Shown here piece after piece: positions 1-8,045 of a stretch of DNA of 64,000 nt. A program made the position numbers and the translations under genes. The stretch covers positions 1-64,000 of the forward strand of contig CAWVSY010000013.1 of NCBI GenBank assembly GCA_963933055.1, given 5' to 3'. Position 1 is the first letter of the stretch. Every line of letters starts with the position of its first letter. Below the pieces are notes generated by a model that was not told the DNA's origin, did not search any database, and saw only the letters and a program-made list of their open reading frames with translations. Origin of the DNA: Oleispira sp963933055 (GTDB lineage: Bacteria > Pseudomonadota > Gammaproteobacteria > Pseudomonadales > Oceanobacteraceae).

Positions 1-177
1 AGTAACTTGCAAATTACCTCTGAAAACTTGAACTCGGCGAACTCGCGAATTCAAGATGCCGATTTCGCGGCAGAAACAGCGGAACTGCAGCGTACTAACG
101 TGCTACAGCAGGCGGGTATCTCGGTACTCGCTCAGGCTAACGCATCAGGCCAGCAGGTTCTTTCTCTACTAGGGTAA
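1..177 (+). CDS. fliC: Flagellin FliC, C-terminal fragment (5' end outside window)
   Basis: The window opens inside this gene; only the last 58 codons are present, ending in TAA at 175-177. The residues form the C-terminal D0 helix of flagellin: IQDADFAAETAEL, then NVLQQAGISVLAQAN and the terminal QQVLSLLG, which is the usual flagellin ending. Flagellin is exported through the flagellar type III apparatus and polymerises under the FliD cap to make the filament. The neighbours flaG, fliD and fliS belong to the same late (filament) class. The promoter, N-terminus and central variable domain cannot be seen. Confidence 0.93.
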   Translation, partial: SNLQITSENLNSANSRIQDADFAAETAELQRTNVLQQAGISVLAQANASGQQVLSLLG

Positions 178-191
178 GTCTAAGACTTAAC

Positions 192-226
192 AAGCCTCTC
201 TATTCGTAAGATAGATAGAGGGGCTT
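192..226 (+). terminator. Hairpin downstream of fliC
   Basis: A 12-bp stem with one G-U pair (192-203 with 215-226) and an 11-nt loop begins 15 nt after the fliC stop. No strong T-run follows, so it may be a leaky terminator or an mRNA-stabilising hairpin. Partial read-through into flaG would fit the short gap. Confidence 0.5.
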
Positions 227-266
227 AACCTTTAAGAGTTATGAATCTTAGCCATTGAGGTGATTT

Positions 267-695
267 ATGAACGATATGAAAGCAACGATGAGCGACCGTA
301 TTTCGCTAGTTCAACAGAACGCTAAACCGCTTTCATCCTCTTCTGCCGCTGGCGCTTATGGAAAAGAGCAAGCATCAGCAGTCAGCAGTGTAGAAGGTAG
401 TAAAGTTGAGGGTATGGGTATCAGTGGCAAAGAGTTGCCACAAAATGTGAAACCGATTGCCGAAGCGAGTGAAGAACAGGTTAAGGATGCCGTTTCTAAG
501 CTTAACGATTATGTGCAATCAACCGAACGCACCCTTGATTTTAAAATGGATGAAGATAGCGGTAAAACAGTGATTAAAGTGTACGACACACTGTCTGCAG
601 AATTGATTCGTCAGATACCGAACGAATTAGCCTTGGAGTTGGCGCAAAACTTGAATGATGAAGAACCATCGTTATTGTTTAGCGCACAAGTGTGA
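267..695 (+). CDS. flaG: FlaG family flagellar protein
   Basis: A 142-residue FlaG protein. The N-terminal half is Ser/Ala/Glu-rich and low in complexity. The conserved FlaG domain is about residues 70-138, with the typical pattern LNDYVQSTERTLDFKMDEDS followed by a short beta region (KTVIKVYDT) and a final helix (LIRQIPNELALELAQNL). FlaG lies between fliC and fliD in most polarly flagellated gammaproteobacteria and affects filament length; its biochemical role is not settled. The ATG at 267 has a good ribosome site (GAGGTGAT) just upstream. A hairpin terminator follows at 753-791. Confidence 0.9.
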   Translation: MNDMKATMSDRISLVQQNAKPLSSSSAAGAYGKEQASAVSSVEGSKVEGMGISGKELPQNVKPIAEASEEQVKDAVSKLNDYVQSTERTLDFKMDEDSGKTVIKVYDTLSAELIRQIPNELALELAQNLNDEEPSLLFSAQV

Positions 696-745
696 CATTA
701 GAGACTATTTACTAGCACTAATACGCATTTTTTGGAAAACACCGC

Positions 746-772
746 TAAAAATAACCCCAGACTGGCCGATAA
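746..772 (+). promoter_or_regulatory. Sigma-28 (FliA) promoter of fliD
   Basis: TAAA at 746-749, exactly 15 nt, then GCCGATAA at 765-772: a perfect match to the FliA consensus TAAA-N15-GCCGATAA. Transcription would start near 780, about 50 nt before the fliD ATG. The spacer and -10 lie inside the flaG terminator (753-791). A transcript from this promoter would therefore contain only the 3' arm of the hairpin and would not be terminated by it. Confidence 0.88.
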
Positions 773-791
773 CGTTAGTACTGGGGTTTTT
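753..791 (+). terminator. Rho-independent terminator of flaG
   Basis: Arms AACCCCAG (753-760) and CTGGGGTT (781-788) are perfectly complementary and run into a T tract (787-791). It would stop flaG read-through. The loop contains the -10 element of the fliD sigma-28 promoter. Confidence 0.75.
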
Positions 792-830
792 GCGTTTCAG
801 TGTGAATATTTTGAAGAGCGGAGGCACGCT

Positions 831-3800
831 ATGGCGGCTATTGAATCATTAGGGTTAGGATCGGGTGTTTTAACCAACGACTTGGTTGAAAAAATTGTCG
901 GCGCCACTCGTGAAGCCTCCGATAAGCGCTTAGAGCGCGATGAGACAATATTAGATGCGCGTATTACCGCCTATGGCGAAATCAAGTCGTTAGCGTCTAC
1001 CTTACAGTCTGCGACCAGTGCATTGTCTTTACCTTCTACGGCGGGATCAACCACAGCATCCTCTTCTGATGAAGCGATCTTAACCACTGAAGCCTCTATT
1101 CTTGCAGAGCCCGGCACCTACAGTGTAGAAGTATTAAATACGGCGAAAGCTCACAGTGTTGTGACGGATGCGTATAGCAGTATCGATGAAATTATGGGTA
1201 CGGGTGAAATTCAAATTACCTTTGGTGCCATTACGTACGATGGCACCGGTGGTTTTTTAAGCCAAGATGTTGACCCGACTAAAGGCGGCCCACCGATTAC
1301 CATTGATGATTCGAATAAAACCTTAAGCGGTATTCGCGAAGCGATTAATAATGCCAATATCGGCGCTAAGGCATCGATTATTAACGATGGCTCGGGTTAT
1401 CGTTTGGTGATTACCGCAGAAGAGACTGGCGAGAATAATGCCATGCGCATTATGACCTTGGATGAAACAGGGGCAGCGGCAACGACGGGGCTTTCTGCCA
1501 TTGCGTTCAACGAAGTGCAAAACGGCCCAGGCACGATGGCGGAAACAGCAAAAGGCGAAGATGCGTTATTAAAAGCCAATGGTCTTACTATTACCCGTGA
1601 ATCTAATAACATTGAAGAAGTAGTACCAGGGGTTACGCTGAATTTATTATCGGCGGATGTCGGTAAACCCATTTCGATTGTGGTTGCACCGGATACCGCA
1701 GGCATTCAAGAAAAAATTCAAGACTTTGTGAATGCGTATAACGACTTCAAAAAATTCTCAGATGAATTGACCTCGTACAATTCTGATACCGATCAAGCGG
1801 GTTTGTTATTAGGGGATTCTACCCTTCGCGGTATTCAATCGCAGGTTCGTTCGATGATTAGCCAACCAATTGATGGTTTGGCGGGAACTAAATACCGTTC
1901 TTTAACCGAGCTGGGAGTGAATACCGATAGAAACAGTGATTTTTTATTGGAGTTTGATCCGGCTGTTTTTTCAAAAGCAATGAAAGAAGATCGTGATTCT
2001 ATTATTAGTATTTTGGCTAAAAGTGGAACCGCTGACGATGCGCAAATTCGTTATGTAAACGATTCTATTAATACCAAGGCGGGGACGTATGGTATTGAGG
2101 TGACTCAGTTAGCGACGCAAGCCATTTATCAAGGCGGCAGTGTGGCGGGTTTGGATTTTTCTAGCCCTGTGACGATTGACGAAAGTAATAATAATTTTAC
2201 TTTAAACTTAAATGGCAAGAACGAACAAATCACCCTAGTCTCGGGCAGTTATGCCACGGGTGAAGAGTTAGCTAAGCAAATTGGTTTTCAAATTAACAGT
2301 AACGAAACCTATAAAAAGTTTTCTTATGGCGTGACCGTTGATTACAGCGCAACCGATAAAAACTTTTCGATTACCTCAAATAAGTACGGTGCAGATTCAA
2401 GAATCTCGTTTACCAGTACCGATTCTAATAGCGCCAATACGTTAGGGTTTAATACCTTAGGTAAAGGGCTTTATGAAGGTGTTTCATTGACCTCATTGGG
2501 CAGCGATGCTTTTTTAGGTAAGGGTTCGACAACGCAGCCTGGTAATAAAGCTGTTGCAGAATCGGAAGGGATTAATTTTGCTGCGAATAATGCGACTTTT
2601 TCGTTGGATATTGGTGGTGGCCCGATTGCGGTGACGGTATTTGCGAACGCGGCGGGCAATGATTTAAATGGCGACAGCGTGATTGGTGATCGTAAAGATA
2701 CCTTGCAGGCGATTCAAACCGCCATTGATGCCACTGCTTTGAGTGGTGGAGTGATTGCTGATTTTGATGATAATGGATTTTTACGATTTTCTACATCGGC
2801 TTTGGGCAGTGCTGAAACCATTAACTTAACGGGCGTAGGCAGTTCTGCTAGTGATACGGCGCTTGGTTTAATTGGAACTCAAGGTGTACAAACCAATGGT
2901 GATGATGCCGGTTTAACATTTGGTTCAGCGACTGAATTTAATATGGCGGTTGATGGTATTGGCACAACGGCAAAGGTGAGCGTGCCTGCGGGAACCTATT
3001 TAACCGGGGCAGATTTAGCGACAGCGGTTGAAGCGGCGATGAATACGGCGCTAAGTACCGATGCGGCCTTTGCAGGGCTAACCAAGGGCGGTGAATCGGG
3101 CACAGGCAGTCGAGATATCAGTGCGCCTATTGACTTCACTACCGCTAATTCGGGTTTTACATTGAATGTTTCGGGTGTCGAAAAAGAAGTGGTGGTTAAT
3201 GGTAACGATCCAGACAATATCGTTAATATTCAGGCGGCTTTAGATACCGCTTTTGGTGCGGGTATTGTAACCGCCAGTTTAGACGGTACGGGTTTGAAGT
3301 TGGCATCGGTTGCTACCGGGCATAATGAATATTTAGAAATAACCTCTGATGGCCGTGGTGCGCAGAGCGATACCAGTTCTGCGGTGACTAACATTACCAC
3401 GGGCATAGATTTTAGTGGCGTGGGCAATAATGCCACGTTCACGCTTGCGGTTGATGGCGTTGATATTAATGTGGACGTGAATGCCGATGGCAGCGCGGGT
3501 ACCAATGATGCTTCGTCTACCTTAGCCATGGTTCAGCGGGCGCTCGATACCGGGTTACAAGCCAGTGGTCAGTTTGCCGCCGGTGATGTAATGGCCAAGC
3601 TGGATGGCAGTGGAAATTTATTTTTTGAAACACAATCTAAAAATGGCGTGAAAACAGCGGCAACCTATGGCTCAGGCTCGAGTATTGAGGTTAAAAATAT
3701 TGATGCCAATGCCTCGGCGAATTTAGGTTTAGCTGCCAGTACGGTAGCGAATGGTTACGACACCTTGGGCTTTGATGATACTCGCCGTTATGGGTATGAC

Positions 3801-4790
3801 CTGAATGCGGATGTGAGTTATGTTTTTGATGCTGAAAAAAATCAGGGTTCTTTACAGGTGAATGTTGGTGGTAATGCAACTCAGGTTTCGTTTAGTGATC
3901 TTGATCCTGCTGCGATTTCCATTTTTGGCCTTCAGGATGCTTCAATTTATACGCCCAAAGTAGCGGTAGGGCAAAACGTTGAAGGTAAAATTAATGGTGT
4001 AGAAGCCAAAGGTAACGGTCAGTATTTATCGGCAACCGATGGCAATAAAAAAGCCAGTAATGGTTTTTATATTGCTAATACCGCGGCTGATTTTTCGTTG
4101 GGTGTAAATCTTAATGCCACCAATAATACGTTTACCATTGAAGTGGATGGTATTGAGCGCGAGATTAGTTTAGCGCAGCCTGCGCCTTATAATACGGGTG
4201 AAGGTTTAGCAGCTGCATTACAAACAGCGATTAATGAAGACCCTGTTTTTAAGGCAGATAAAATATCGGTAGAAGTTGAGTTTAATAATGATCCTGCCTC
4301 TTTTGCGTACCAAAAGTTTGGCATTATTTCAGCATCTACTGGGGCTGATTCTTCAGTTAAGATGATTGATGTTCCTGGTCCGACCTCGGCGGTATTTGGT
4401 TTTGTAAACGGCCAAGCCGATGGTGAAACAGGTAAAGCTCAAGTGGGCAATATTGACCCTTCTAGTGGTATTCGGATGAAAGTTACCGGTGGAGCGTTAG
4501 GTGATCGCGGCAGCGTGACCTATATATCGGGTTTCGCAGATCAGTTAAATGCGAGCTTGCTGTCGATGCTAGATAGCAAAGAGGGGTTGATTTCTAATAA
4601 GTTAAACGCTTTAGATAACGATAAGTTAAAATTAGCCGAAAAACGTGAACGCTTAGACGAACGTATGTCGGCCCAAGAAGCGCGTTTAAAAAGCCAGTTT
4701 TTATATAATGATGCGATTGTATCGAAGTTGAATTCGACGGGGGATTTTATTACCCAGCAGTTTGAAGCGATGAATAACGCGAAGAAGTAG
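831..4790 (+). CDS. fliD: Giant flagellar filament cap protein FliD (HAP2), 1319 aa
   Basis: FliD caps the filament and guides flagellin insertion. I start it at ATG 831: a GGAGG ribosome site lies at 820-824 and the protein begins MAAIESLGLGSGVL, the normal FliD N-terminus. The frame stays open to a TTG at 732, but that extension would cross the sigma-28 promoter and terminator. FliD_N is about residues 10-110. FliD_C begins near residue 245, breaks off near residue 395 and resumes near 1220 with the final coiled coil (KLNALDNDKLKLAEKRERLD). Between them are some 800 residues of Thr/Ser/Asn/Asp/Gly-rich beta modules. At least six share a pattern like NxTFxLxVDGxE followed by an AxQxAIx helix. 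Typical FliD is 450-700 aa, so this is unusually long. A terminator follows at 4806. Confidence 0.93.
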   Translation: MAAIESLGLGSGVLTNDLVEKIVGATREASDKRLERDETILDARITAYGEIKSLASTLQSATSALSLPSTAGSTTASSSDEAILTTEASILAEPGTYSVEVLNTAKAHSVVTDAYSSIDEIMGTGEIQITFGAITYDGTGGFLSQDVDPTKGGPPITIDDSNKTLSGIREAINNANIGAKASIINDGSGYRLVITAEETGENNAMRIMTLDETGAAATTGLSAIAFNEVQNGPGTMAETAKGEDALLKANGLTITRESNNIEEVVPGVTLNLLSADVGKPISIVVAPDTAGIQEKIQDFVNAYNDFKKFSDELTSYNSDTDQAGLLLGDSTLRGIQSQVRSMISQPIDGLAGTKYRSLTELGVNTDRNSDFLLEFDPAVFSKAMKEDRDSIISILAKSGTADDAQIRYVNDSINTKAGTYGIEVTQLATQAIYQGGSVAGLDFSSPVTIDESNNNFTLNLNGKNEQITLVSGSYATGEELAKQIGFQINSNETYKKFSYGVTVDYSATDKNFSITSNKYGADSRISFTSTDSNSANTLGFNTLGKGLYEGVSLTSLGSDAFLGKGSTTQPGNKAVAESEGINFAANNATFSLDIGGGPIAVTVFANAAGNDLNGDSVIGDRKDTLQAIQTAIDATALSGGVIADFDDNGFLRFSTSALGSAETINLTGVGSSASDTALGLIGTQGVQTNGDDAGLTFGSATEFNMAVDGIGTTAKVSVPAGTYLTGADLATAVEAAMNTALSTDAAFAGLTKGGESGTGSRDISAPIDFTTANSGFTLNVSGVEKEVVVNGNDPDNIVNIQAALDTAFGAGIVTASLDGTGLKLASVATGHNEYLEITSDGRGAQSDTSSAVTNITTGIDFSGVGNNATFTLAVDGVDINVDVNADGSAGTNDASSTLAMVQRALDTGLQASGQFAAGDVMAKLDGSGNLFFETQSKNGVKTAATYGSGSSIEVKNIDANASANLGLAASTVANGYDTLGFDDTRRYGYDLNADVSYVFDAEKNQGSLQVNVGGNATQVSFSDLDPAAISIFGLQDASIYTPKVAVGQNVEGKINGVEAKGNGQYLSATDGNKKASNGFYIANTAADFSLGVNLNATNNTFTIEVDGIEREISLAQPAPYNTGEGLAAALQTAINEDPVFKADKISVEVEFNNDPASFAYQKFGIISASTGADSSVKMIDVPGPTSAVFGFVNGQADGETGKAQVGNIDPSSGIRMKVTGGALGDRGSVTYISGFADQLNASLLSMLDSKEGLISNKLNALDNDKLKLAEKRERLDERMSAQEARLKSQFLYNDAIVSKLNSTGDFITQQFEAMNNAKK

Positions 4791-4801
4791 TAAGGTCTTG
4801 T

Positions 4802-4863
4802 GTAGGTTGGTCTTTAGGCCAACGTTTTTTTGAAATGATTGTCGGGCTGAAGCCGCGACCTAC
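4802..4863. repeat. REPIN-like pair of inverted REP sequences
   Basis: Two imperfect palindromic units of 22-23 nt face each other: 4802-4823 (starting GTAGGTTGG) and, inverted, 4841-4863 (ending CGACCTAC). Read in the same direction both start GTAGGT and end in GCC/CCC-(A/G)AC, with an internal hairpin. This is the architecture of paired REP elements (REPINs), which are normally extragenic and dispersed by RAYT transposases. Only one copy is visible in this window, so membership of a dispersed family is an inference. Confidence 0.55.
4806..4831 (+). terminator. Terminator of fliD
   Basis: Stem GTTGGT (4806-4811) with GCCAAC (4818-4823), one G-U pair and a 6-nt loop, followed by a seven-T run (4825-4831). 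It starts 16 nt after the fliD stop and coincides with the first arm of the REP-like pair. Confidence 0.75.
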
Positions 4864-4882
4864 GTTAGATCGCTTCACGATA

Positions 4883-7060
4883 TCATAGAAATTCTATATT
4901 CGATTGCTTGCGGCAATAAAACTGATACATGCCTGCAAATATTTCTTCATTATGTTGTTCAACTCGTTGCCAGTTTTCGAGTGTATTGTTATTGGTTTTG
5001 CTGTCATTCAGCTTTCCAATTGTCTGCTCAAATACATGGCGTGCGCTGGTGGTGGGTAGCATGCCAATGAAATCGAGTTGGTTGTTCGCTAGCAGTTGTG
5101 AAATTTTATTTGGGGTAAGTTGGTGTTCTTGTTCATGAAAGATTAAGTCACGGCAGTTACTCATGCTGTAAAAATCGGGGGAGTTAATGATGTCGCTCCA
5201 ATCCCCTGGAATTTGCTTCATTAATAACGCTTGGCGCAATAAACGTTGGTCTAGGGTTGCGCTGCCGTTTTGCTTTGATTGTTGGTTGCTGTGTGCGATT
5301 AATTTTCTAAAAGTGATTACTTGCTTACGCGCTGCTGCGCTGTACAAAGCAATTTTCATGACGCCAGTGGGTGATAATAGTGCACTTAAACTTTGTAATC
5401 CTTGTTCAGGGTTTTCCATGTGGTGTAACACTCCGGAGCATTCGATCACGTCAAATAACATGGGGAAGTCACTGAATTCTAGAATATCGGCCTGTATAAA
5501 TTGAATGTTATCCACATTGTATTTATTTGCCTGTTGTTTTGCATAGGCCAGTGAGCGACCGCTTAAATCTATGGCGACAATGTTTAAATCATTAAAGTAG
5601 CTGGCTAAACGAATGGCTTGTCTACCAGTACCACAGCCTGCAACTAAGACGTTTAATTTTTTCTTACCTTGCCAATGGCTTAGGTTTAATTGTGGAAAGT
5701 TTTTTAATAGCGCCTGTTGATAACTACTGGCGGTATTGAACCCTATGTCTTTCCAGCGCGGGTAAGGGTTTTCTTCGTATTGGTTTTGTACCTTTACAGA
5801 TACCATGTTTCTCTTAATCTCGTTGCTATTAAGCTCGCTTCTAATAAACGTTGCAGGTGACCAATAAGGAATTGTTTCTGCTAGTTTAATTTCTGCTTCA
5901 CGATTAATAATGGCGTAGTCGATAATGTCAGCCAGATAGCTGTTTTTTGATGCCTGTTTTACTTGAGCTGAGGCTAATGTGGGTGCAAGTTTTGATTTTG
6001 ATAAATCTTGGTACTGCGCCAATATTAGGAGTGCGGGCGCAATGTCTTCAAGTTGCCATTGGCTTTCTTGTGTGACTTTTAATAATAAATCTTCTAAGCC
6101 GTCTATTATTTTTTCTTCATCTTTTGTGACTGGCCAAACGTATTCGTTTAGCTGTGCTTGTATCGCCATGTCGTGCGCTAGGTTGATATGTGCACTGGGC
6201 AGGGTCATGTCTTGAACTGTGTTGAATAACAGGGTTTGCCTAAGGCTAATAAAAAGGCGTTCTAATAACGCATCACAAAAATAAAAGCGTTTTAAGCTGC
6301 CGAGTAATAATGGGTCAGCGGCTATTTGATCAAATTCTAATGGCGTGCTGGCTTGGTTAATTTGAAATTTATGATGCAATAATGTTGTAATTAAATTTCT
6401 TAATAGCGAATGATCTACATTCTCAAATTCTAAATAGCGCAATACGTTGGCTTCTAGTTCTTGTGAATAAAAATCGGCATTAATATGTGAGGCCGATTCA
6501 AATAACTTATTCCTAATGTGCGGGTCGTTGGCTTGGGTCTTGATCAGTTCTTGATAAAGCTGAAAGGCTTCAACGTATTTGCCTTGCTCTAGGTAAGTGT
6601 AAGCAAGAGACGATGCTGAGCGTGTTGCGACTTTTGATATTTTTAAGGAGGCACTAAAATGCTGTTCGGCTTTTTCAAGCTGACCTAACGCTAATGCAAT
6701 GTGCCCAGCGCTGTACAGTGCGGTAGGGCTATCGGGTTTGGCATTGAGTGCGCGTTCAATGATGATTTGTGCTTGATGGGGCCGATCGCGAAATAATTCT
6801 ATGCGTGCATATAAGTTTAACCCTTTAATACCGGTAGAGTTAATTTCTAGCGCTTGCTGAACCTTAGATAAGGCTGTTTTTAGCAGAGACTTGTTTAGAT
6901 CGTTTTGACTGTCGTTGCTTGTATTGTTGGTTATGCCTTTGGCATGTTCTGCTGATTGTAATTTAGCGAAGTCACGGTTCGCTTCTTGTACCAATAAGGT
7001 ATAAGAGTCGAGATCAATTCGACGGGGCGTTTTTGCATCAGAGGCATGTAAAAGGTTCAT
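4883..7060 (-). CDS. TPR-repeat / class I SAM methyltransferase, probably flagellum-associated
   Basis: A 725-residue two-part protein. The N-terminal ~220 residues contain tetratricopeptide-type helical repeats (for example PTALYSAGHIALALGQLEKA and ASSLAYTYLEQGKYVEAFQL). After a less clear helical middle, a Rossmann-fold methyltransferase starts near residue 470. Its SAM motif I is VLVAGCGTGRQAIRLA, followed by an acidic IVAIDLSG strand and motif IV DVIECSGVLHHM. The substrate is not evident. It is transcribed leftwards between fliD and fliS, and a good sigma-54 promoter (7098-7113) precedes it by under 40 nt, so co-regulation with the flagellum is likely. Flagellin or cap modification is an inference from position. 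An unrelated methyltransferase using TPRs for protein docking is the alternative. Confidence 0.8.
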   Translation of the reverse strand: MNLLHASDAKTPRRIDLDSYTLLVQEANRDFAKLQSAEHAKGITNNTSNDSQNDLNKSLLKTALSKVQQALEINSTGIKGLNLYARIELFRDRPHQAQIIIERALNAKPDSPTALYSAGHIALALGQLEKAEQHFSASLKISKVATRSASSLAYTYLEQGKYVEAFQLYQELIKTQANDPHIRNKLFESASHINADFYSQELEANVLRYLEFENVDHSLLRNLITTLLHHKFQINQASTPLEFDQIAADPLLLGSLKRFYFCDALLERLFISLRQTLLFNTVQDMTLPSAHINLAHDMAIQAQLNEYVWPVTKDEEKIIDGLEDLLLKVTQESQWQLEDIAPALLILAQYQDLSKSKLAPTLASAQVKQASKNSYLADIIDYAIINREAEIKLAETIPYWSPATFIRSELNSNEIKRNMVSVKVQNQYEENPYPRWKDIGFNTASSYQQALLKNFPQLNLSHWQGKKKLNVLVAGCGTGRQAIRLASYFNDLNIVAIDLSGRSLAYAKQQANKYNVDNIQFIQADILEFSDFPMLFDVIECSGVLHHMENPEQGLQSLSALLSPTGVMKIALYSAAARKQVITFRKLIAHSNQQSKQNGSATLDQRLLRQALLMKQIPGDWSDIINSPDFYSMSNCRDLIFHEQEHQLTPNKISQLLANNQLDFIGMLPTTSARHVFEQTIGKLNDSKTNNNTLENWQRVEQHNEEIFAGMYQFYCRKQSNIEFL

Positions 7061-7097
7061 GGTTCTATACCGAAATTATTTCTAGTTACTGTGACTA

Positions 7098-7113
7098 AGC
7101 AATCCTAATGCCA
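7098..7113 (-). promoter_or_regulatory. Sigma-54 promoter of the TPR-methyltransferase gene
   Basis: On the minus strand the sequence is TGGCATT-AGGA-TTGCT, with the diagnostic GG-N10-GC spacing. Only the sixth and seventh positions differ from the TGGCACG-N4-TTGC(A/T) consensus. The -12 element lies 38 nt upstream of the start codon at 7060, leaving a leader of about 25 nt. This places the gene under RpoN, presumably with FleQ or FleR. Confidence 0.78.
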
Positions 7114-7256
7114 AAAAAATAAACCCTTATTTATCAGTGGTTTATCAGTATCTTGCTGGTGGATTAGAGAATTTATTGCAAGTTTTTTATGGTTGTTGCC
7201 GCTGTCAGCGGCAGAGGATGACCGTTAAGTTTTTAATATAAAACTGAATAAACTAT

Positions 7257-7283
7257 TAAAGTATTTGTATTATTGGCCGTCAT
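7257..7283 (+). promoter_or_regulatory. Sigma-28 (FliA) promoter of fliS
   Basis: TAAA (7257-7260), 15 nt, then GCCGTCAT (7276-7283), which keeps GCCG and the spacing of the FliA consensus. It lies 38 nt upstream of the fliS ATG. It is weaker than the fliD promoter because the second half of the -10 differs. Confidence 0.6.
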
Positions 7284-7320
7284 AAGAAAGGAGAAGCAGA
7301 ACCAATCAAGAGGCTGATTT

Positions 7321-7776
7321 ATGTATAACAAAGGTGCAAATCAATACCGCCAAGTCGGTATGACATCGGAGGTTGAAGGTGCAGATCCTCATCGATTAAT
7401 TCAGATGTTGATGGAAGGCGCATTGACTCGAATGTCGCAAGCTAAGAATATGATTGAAGAAAAAAACTATGAAGGTAAAGCAAAACTGCTTGGTCGCGTA
7501 ATGGACATTATTGCAACACTGCAGTCGAGTCTTGATCATGATAACGGTGGTGAAATTTCTTCTAATCTTGAGCGTTTGTACGATTATATGAACCGTCGTT
7601 TATTAGAGGCTTCTAGTGCTAATGATGTTTCAATGGTTGATGAGGTAATGAAGCTGTTGTTAGAAGTGAAGTCGGGCTGGGATGGTATTCGCGATGAGTA
7701 TTTGGCAGCTAATGGAAAAAAGCTCAATAGGCAGGGCAACGAGAATGAGTCTTCTTTGAAAGTGCTGTCTGTATAA
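7321..7776 (+). CDS. fliS: Flagellin export chaperone FliS
   Basis: A 151-residue FliS. The start MYNKGANQYRQVGMTSEVEG and the segment PHRLIQMLMEGALTRMSQAK are characteristic of the four-helix FliS fold; a typical length is about 130 aa, here with a short polar C-terminal tail. FliS binds the C-terminal D0 helix of unassembled flagellin in the cytoplasm and keeps it from polymerising before export. In many relatives fliS is followed by fliT; here no such gene is visible before fleQ. A FliA-type promoter lies at 7257-7283, diverging from the methyltransferase gene. Confidence 0.93.
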   Translation: MYNKGANQYRQVGMTSEVEGADPHRLIQMLMEGALTRMSQAKNMIEEKNYEGKAKLLGRVMDIIATLQSSLDHDNGGEISSNLERLYDYMNRRLLEASSANDVSMVDEVMKLLLEVKSGWDGIRDEYLAANGKKLNRQGNENESSLKVLSV

Positions 7777-7820
7777 AGACTAATCAAAAAGGATAAAAAT
7801 GTGGCTTTTTTTGTCATATT

Positions 7821-7852
7821 CTTCTTTAAGCTCAATTTTGAGCTTAAAGAAG
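7821..7852. terminator. Perfect 14-bp hairpin after fliS
   Basis: Arms 7821-7834 and 7839-7852 are perfectly complementary around the 4-nt loop ATTT, 45 nt after the fliS stop. No T-run follows, so it could be an mRNA 3'-end stabiliser or a processed terminator rather than a classic intrinsic one. The rest of the 7777-8045 gap is AT-rich and holds no gene I can recognise. Confidence 0.5.
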
Positions 7853-8000
7853 CTTGTCATCTTGCGTCCTAATCAGCTATAAAAGTCTTATAGAACATAT
7901 TATTATAAAAATAAAAAAATATTTGTGTCAGAAGTTTGACCTCTTGTTGGATAGATACTTAACTAATCATACTGAAGTCAAAATGATGGCGGGGACTGGC

Positions 8001-8029
8001 TTGGATGCTAGTGACTATATAATTATAAA
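8001..8029 (+). promoter_or_regulatory. Candidate sigma-70 promoter of fleQ
   Basis: TTGGAT (8001-8006) and TATAAA (8024-8029) are separated by 17 nt and lie 16 nt upstream of the fleQ ATG; an overlapping perfect TATAAT is at 8018-8023 without a good -35. No GG-N10-GC element is present. This fits the known sigma-70 dependence of fleQ in Pseudomonas. The AT-rich context makes chance matches likely. Confidence 0.35.
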
Positions 8030-8045
8030 TTAAGGCACGTATCCC

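Noticed and set aside
732..830. N-terminal extension of FliD from a TTG at 732
   Set aside because: It would make the sigma-28 promoter and the flaG terminator coding, has no ribosome site, and precedes a standard FliD N-terminus with GGAGG at 831.
655..852. Small rightward frame across the flaG-fliD gap
   Set aside because: It overlaps flaG, the promoter/terminator and fliD in another frame; no homology is visible and it has no ribosome site.
4902..7060. Reading the gene between fliD and fliS as a flagellin glycosyltransferase
   Set aside because: The C-terminal domain has SAM-methyltransferase motifs (GCGTGRQ, ECSGVLHHM), and no glycosyltransferase motif is evident.
7981..8010. Sigma-54 element before fleQ
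   Set aside because: GG and GC pairs here are spaced by 7 or 9 nt rather than 10, so the diagnostic spacing is absent.
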